10,278 nt of DNA from Puniceicoccaceae bacterium (lineage in GTDB: Bacteria; Verrucomicrobiota; Verrucomicrobiia; Opitutales; Coraliomargaritaceae). The DNA lies in assembly GCA_003567255.1 (NCBI GenBank), contig PWZW01000134.1, positions 1 to 10,278 on the forward strand, read 5' to 3'. Below, one piece after another: positions 7,621 to 10,278 of this stretch (position 1 is its first letter; every line of letters starts with the position of its first letter). The position numbers were made by a program, and so were the translations under genes. A model generated the notes under the pieces. That model saw only the letters and a program-made list of their open reading frames with translations, did no database searches and was not told the origin of the DNA.

Positions 7621-9678
7621 TTAGAAACCAAGGGATGCGCCGAGATAGAGCGCGCGTGGCTCTCCCGGGGAGAAGCTTCGGTTTGGCCCCAAGACGAGGG
7701 TGGCATCGTCGACGAGTGCTTGAGTGGCGATGTAGCGACGATCAAGCACATTGCGCAGTTCAGCATAGATGTGGAACCGCTCGTTGAAGGCGTAGTTTGC
7801 GCCGAAGTGAAGTAGGGTATAGCTGGGAAGTTCGGCGGTATTGGCATTGTCGATGGGGCGACTCCCGAAGACCCCCTGCAGGGTCGCCTCGAAGCTAAAG
7901 CGCTCTTCGAATGCAAAACTCAGCCGACTCGAGTAGGAGAATTCGGGAACGATCGGCAGGCGGTTATTGCCCCTTACCGGATCGTTGGCGAAGCGATTCT
8001 CAGTCCATGTGAAAACGTTCTGCCACCGTACTTGCCAGGCATCACTCGGGGAGGAGAAAATCTTATTCAGGTCGCTTTGTGTGCTGATTTCGATGCCCTG
8101 TTGGTGAGCGTCGGTATTTTCAATCTGTGCCACCGTGAGGGTCGGGGGTGTTACAAAAATGAAGCGATCTTTGATCTCGGAACGGTAGTAGCCAAGTTGC
8201 CAACGATGCGCACCGGCTTCACCGCGTGTACCGACTTCAATAGTACGCGCCCGCTGGGGTCGAATATTGTTTCCACTGGCAATGCTTCCAAAACGCGGCG
8301 CTTCGTAGCTCAGCGTATAATTGGCGTAGACTTCAAGCTCGGGCGCAAGCTGATGGCTCAGCCCTATGCGCGGCGCCCAGTCCCGGTACCGTTCATCGAA
8401 ATCTTGGGTAGGATCTACGCGGTTTGTTTGGTGGCGGGTCGCGTCAATAAGTTGGGTTCCATACTCCAGACGGGTGTTTGCTGATAGCTCGGTTAATTGG
8501 CTGATTGAAAAAACGGTTTGGCTTGCCCGCTGATCCGTTCGGATATCAGCGCGGGGGAAGGGAAAGGTGAACACCGGTTGGGTGCCCCGTCGCTTACTTT
8601 CCGTGTAGGCAAAGTTGAGGCCAAGCCTTAGCCGATGCTCCATTCCACCGAGGGCGTAGTCACGCTCTGCCGATAGCTGAAAACCATAGTTTCGGTAAAC
8701 ATCATCGAAGCGAAAGTTAAAGGGCGGATTATTCACGGGATGATCAAACTCGGTCCGTCCTGCGAAAGCGCTGAAGGAGAAGCGGGCATCTTCGTTCTCA
8801 ACGGAGTGTTGCCCCCCGAAGAGGAGGTCATCAATGTCTCGTCGCCACTCAATGGTCGGTTGAAGCGAAGCCCGAGGGTCGGCCTGTGCCTCTGCCCGGG
8901 TAAGCCCGCCGGGCAGCTCGAGGCGTCCCTCGCTGGCCAGAAGAAACAGGCGTGTTTCCCGTCGTTCATCATGCTGCCAACCAATCGTTGTATTGAGGGT
9001 CAAATCCCGGCGTTCACTGTTCTTTCGAAAACCGTCAGACCACTGGGCATTCAGTATGGCATAGGTATCCACTGTTTTTTCGGAGGAAACATAGCCACTT
9101 TCTAAACTTGCTCCGTAGGTTTGCCAGGAGCCGCCGTTGACTCTCAGTCGATTCCCCTCGCGTGTGTGTCCTGTTGGGCTTTTGAAATCAATGGCACCGC
9201 CGAGTTGGGCCGCACCGGTGTGAAAGGCGTTACCGCCCGGATAGGCGATCACTTGCTCAATCGCGGCCGGATCTATCGCCTGCGTCTCAAAACTACCGTC
9301 GGCACGGTTAAGCGGCAGACCGTTGTAGCGAATTTGGAGACCAGCACCTCCGAAACGATTTTGAAGTCCGGACCCGCGAATCGAGAGGCGGCTCTGCCGC
9401 CCACCCTCGCCGGACTGGGCGAAAACCCCGGGAATCAGATTGAGCACATTATCAAGGTTGGCTTGGTAAGCCGTCCGAATGCTGGGCAGTTCGATCAACT
9501 GAATGGAACCCACGGGCACGAGGTCCGCGCCTTCTAAGAAGAGGGGCGCGTTGACTTCAGTGTCAGCGAGTTGTTCCATCGGTCGGGAGGTGGACTCAAC
9601 CGCCTGCGGAGGGCGGGTTTCGGAAGCGGAGATGCTTGAAATAAAGGCGAGGGAGAGAAGATATATTGGCTTGCTCAT
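7621..9678 (-). CDS. TonB-dependent outer-membrane receptor (probable siderophore or metal-chelate importer)
   Basis: 685-residue TonB-dependent receptor, a normal length for a plug plus 22-stranded barrel without an N-terminal signalling domain. A signal peptide spans about residues 1-18 (YLLSLAFISSISA). A possible TonB box lies near DTEVNA (39-44). The plug domain covers about 55-168, with LSIRGSGLQNRFGG (98-111), an IRYNGLPLN block, and VIAYPGGNAFHTGAAQLGGAIDF (143-165). The rest alternates in barrel style, with the common NVLDRRYI motif near the end and a C-terminal phenylalanine (LYLGASLGF), the signal for Bam-mediated insertion. The plug resembles FecA/YncD-like receptors. The start is fixed: an in-frame TAA lies two codons upstream of this ATG. 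There is no Shine-Dalgarno sequence. The protein contains no cysteine and only three methionines, which argues against an OprC-like copper receptor. Its operon partner is the PepSY-TM gene. The imported compound cannot be read from the sequence; an iron chelate is the most likely guess. Confidence 0.95.
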   Translation of the reverse strand: MSKPIYLLSLAFISSISASETRPPQAVESTSRPMEQLADTEVNAPLFLEGADLVPVGSIQLIELPSIRTAYQANLDNVLNLIPGVFAQSGEGGRQSRLSIRGSGLQNRFGGAGLQIRYNGLPLNRADGSFETQAIDPAAIEQVIAYPGGNAFHTGAAQLGGAIDFKSPTGHTREGNRLRVNGGSWQTYGASLESGYVSSEKTVDTYAILNAQWSDGFRKNSERRDLTLNTTIGWQHDERRETRLFLLASEGRLELPGGLTRAEAQADPRASLQPTIEWRRDIDDLLFGGQHSVENEDARFSFSAFAGRTEFDHPVNNPPFNFRFDDVYRNYGFQLSAERDYALGGMEHRLRLGLNFAYTESKRRGTQPVFTFPFPRADIRTDQRASQTVFSISQLTELSANTRLEYGTQLIDATRHQTNRVDPTQDFDERYRDWAPRIGLSHQLAPELEVYANYTLSYEAPRFGSIASGNNIRPQRARTIEVGTRGEAGAHRWQLGYYRSEIKDRFIFVTPPTLTVAQIENTDAHQQGIEISTQSDLNKIFSSPSDAWQVRWQNVFTWTENRFANDPVRGNNRLPIVPEFSYSSRLSFAFEERFSFEATLQGVFGSRPIDNANTAELPSYTLLHFGANYAFNERFHIYAELRNVLDRRYIATQALVDDATLVLGPNRSFSPGEPRALYLGASLGF

Positions 9679-9722
9679 TGAGTCTTAGCGCAAAAGCACT
9701 GGAAAAATGGTAGGGAATGGAT

Positions 9723-9737
9723 GCGCGGAATCCGCGC
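9723..9737. repeat. GC-rich palindrome upstream of the receptor gene
   Basis: A 15-base odd palindrome with 7-base arms GCGCGGA and TCCGCGC around a central A. A second register pairs TGCGCG (9722-9727) with CGCGCA (9735-9740). It sits about 40 bases before the receptor start codon and could be an operator or an RNA hairpin in the leader. It does not resemble a Fur box, which is AT-rich. The symmetry is directly visible; a role is speculation. Confidence 0.4.
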
Positions 9738-9748
9738 GCACAAGGGAA

Positions 9749-9832
9749 CCTCAAAAAGGAGTGTCTTTTTGAGGCATTACGGTTGGTGGCCGCCGTCCAG
9801 GTTTCCTACGGGTAATGTGGTCATTCATCCAC
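9749..9832 (-). promoter_or_regulatory. Candidate structured leader RNA of the receptor operon (class not recognised)
   Basis: Read on the minus strand, this stretch contains inverted repeats that follow one another almost without gaps. GTGG and CCAC (9832-9829 with 9820-9817) enclose an 8-base loop. CATTAC and GTAATG (9817-9812 with 9780-9775) enclose an irregular hairpin made of CCGT/ACGG and AGG/CCT. Directly abutting is a perfect 10-bp hairpin, CCTCAAAAAG and CTTTTTGAGG (9774-9765 with 9758-9749), with a 6-base loop. A small GGAT/ATCC hairpin lies further upstream (9845-9855). I tried to match cobalamin, TPP, FMN, SAM, fluoride, Moco, glycine and c-di-GMP riboswitch signatures and found none. 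It could be a leader regulating the receptor, a small RNA, or a REP-like repeat. No T-run follows either strand of the 10-bp hairpin, so it is not a standard terminator. No convincing promoter boxes were found in 9679-9904. Confidence 0.3.
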
Positions 9833-9904
9833 AGGCGAGTGCTGGGATGAAATCCTACAACCTACTATTGGCGTCCTTTTCGAGGTCGCGTTTGGAATAG
9901 AGGG

Positions 9905-10278
9905 CTAGGCGGCGGCAAGCGCCGCGCACTTGGGCGGTGGGGTGGTCCGTTGGCGGAACGCCGACGCGGGGGTGGGCTCTGCCGGATTGCGGTGCAAGGC
10001 TTGATTGGCCTTGTGTATGTTCAGGTTTTGGGTTCGTGCTTGCCCCAAGAGCAGGAGAAGCGGACGCCCTTGCTTTTCGAGCAGCCCGTCATTCGTTTGC
10101 TGACCTTGGATCTCCTGAACCGTCAGACAAAGTGAACAAGGATTTTTTCCGTTAAACGTCTTTTCAATCGCGACCACGACCGACCCCTCTTGGCTGTGGT
10201 CAAGCAACATGCCACCCCAGGCAACGATTTGGAGCAAAGCGACCGGACCCTGTAAGACAAACAGGAGTAGGAGGGCGA
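9905..10278 (-). CDS. Small hypothetical protein with N-terminal hydrophobic segment and P-C-x-x-C motif (5' end outside the window)
   Basis: A minus-strand frame open to the window edge gives 123 residues and ends at a TAG (9905-9907). The first visible residues, ALLLLFVLQGPVALLQ, are a hydrophobic run that looks like the signal peptide or membrane anchor, so the true start is probably just beyond base 10278; the in-frame TTG at 10237 would cut this segment and is less likely. Next comes DHSQEGSVVVAIEKTFNGK and then NPCSLC, with two cysteines at visible residues 47 and 50, and a charged Gln-rich middle. The tail is proline-rich (TTPPPK) and ends CAALAAA. I recall uncharacterised verrucomicrobial proteins with a similar S-x-E...TF-x-G-x-x-PC-x-x-C pattern and a proline-rich tail, resembling DUF2946 proteins found near copper or iron TonB receptors, but could not verify this. 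The location upstream of the receptor on the same strand fits a periplasmic metal-related role, which is inference. The plus-strand frames across this region look like shadows. Confidence 0.65.
   Translation of the reverse strand, partial: ALLLLFVLQGPVALLQIVAWGGMLLDHSQEGSVVVAIEKTFNGKNPCSLCLTVQEIQGQQTNDGLLEKQGRPLLLLLGQARTQNLNIHKANQALHRNPAEPTPASAFRQRTTPPPKCAALAAA

Noticed and set aside
8740..9537. Two plus-strand open frames (121 and 138 codons) opposite the receptor gene
   Set aside because: Both are antisense to well-conserved plug and barrel sequence and resemble no family I know.
9749..9774. 10-bp hairpin as an intrinsic terminator of the upstream small gene
   Set aside because: On the minus strand it is followed by TTCCCTTGTG and on the plus strand by CATTACGG; neither is a T-run, and the hairpin stem itself is AT-rich.
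9679..9904. Cobalamin riboswitch upstream of the TonB-dependent receptor
   Set aside because: A common arrangement for BtuB-like receptors, but the conserved B12-box and core sequences are absent and the receptor is not BtuB-like.
9937..10155. Plus-strand open frames over the small C-x-x-C gene
   Set aside because: The minus-strand frame gives a coherent hydrophobic N-terminus, C-x-x-C motif and proline-rich tail; the plus-strand translations are low-complexity Gly/Ala/Pro/Arg and look like shadows.

Overview
The window runs from an essential housekeeping locus into what looks like a metal- or siderophore-uptake locus of a Gram-negative bacterium. The outer-membrane TonB-dependent receptor shows that the cell has an outer membrane. 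RpoB and RpoC both carry large lineage-specific insertions of the kind seen in Proteobacteria and the Planctomycetes-Verrucomicrobia-Chlamydia group. None of the three visible start codons has a good Shine-Dalgarno sequence. The residue pattern of RpoC and the style of the small C-x-x-C protein at the right edge remind me of Verrucomicrobiota, perhaps Opitutae. That placement is recollection, not a computed assignment.

Left part, plus strand (1-6110): the C-terminal half of rpoB (its N-terminal half, including the rifampicin-resistance region, lies outside the window), a 43-base gap, complete rpoC, and a textbook intrinsic terminator (11-bp stem, 8 Ts). The two genes encode the beta and beta-prime subunits that form the RNA polymerase active site. 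The catalytic motifs are intact. However, the second structural zinc site of beta-prime has lost all four cysteine ligands in an otherwise ungapped alignment. This is the most notable observation in the window.

Right part, minus strand (6161-10278), read right to left: a 5'-truncated small secreted or membrane-anchored protein with a P-C-S-L-C motif; a 226-base gap with several abutting inverted repeats that could fold into a leader RNA; a 685-residue TonB-dependent receptor; and, 11 bases further on, a 482-residue PepSY-associated membrane protein. Receptor plus PepSY-TM protein is a recurrent pairing in ferric-siderophore (and sometimes copper) uptake: the receptor imports the chelate into the periplasm, and the inner-membrane protein probably helps reduce or release the metal. 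The receptor has no cysteine and only three methionines, which argues against an OprC-type copper importer and leans towards iron. The uptake operon converges on rpoC, with about 50 bases between the rpoC terminator and the PepSY gene stop.

I see no mobile element, CRISPR array, tRNA or rRNA, and no clearly novel multi-gene system. The best leads are the zinc-site loss in RpoC, the structured upstream region of the receptor gene, and the uncharacterised C-x-x-C protein.
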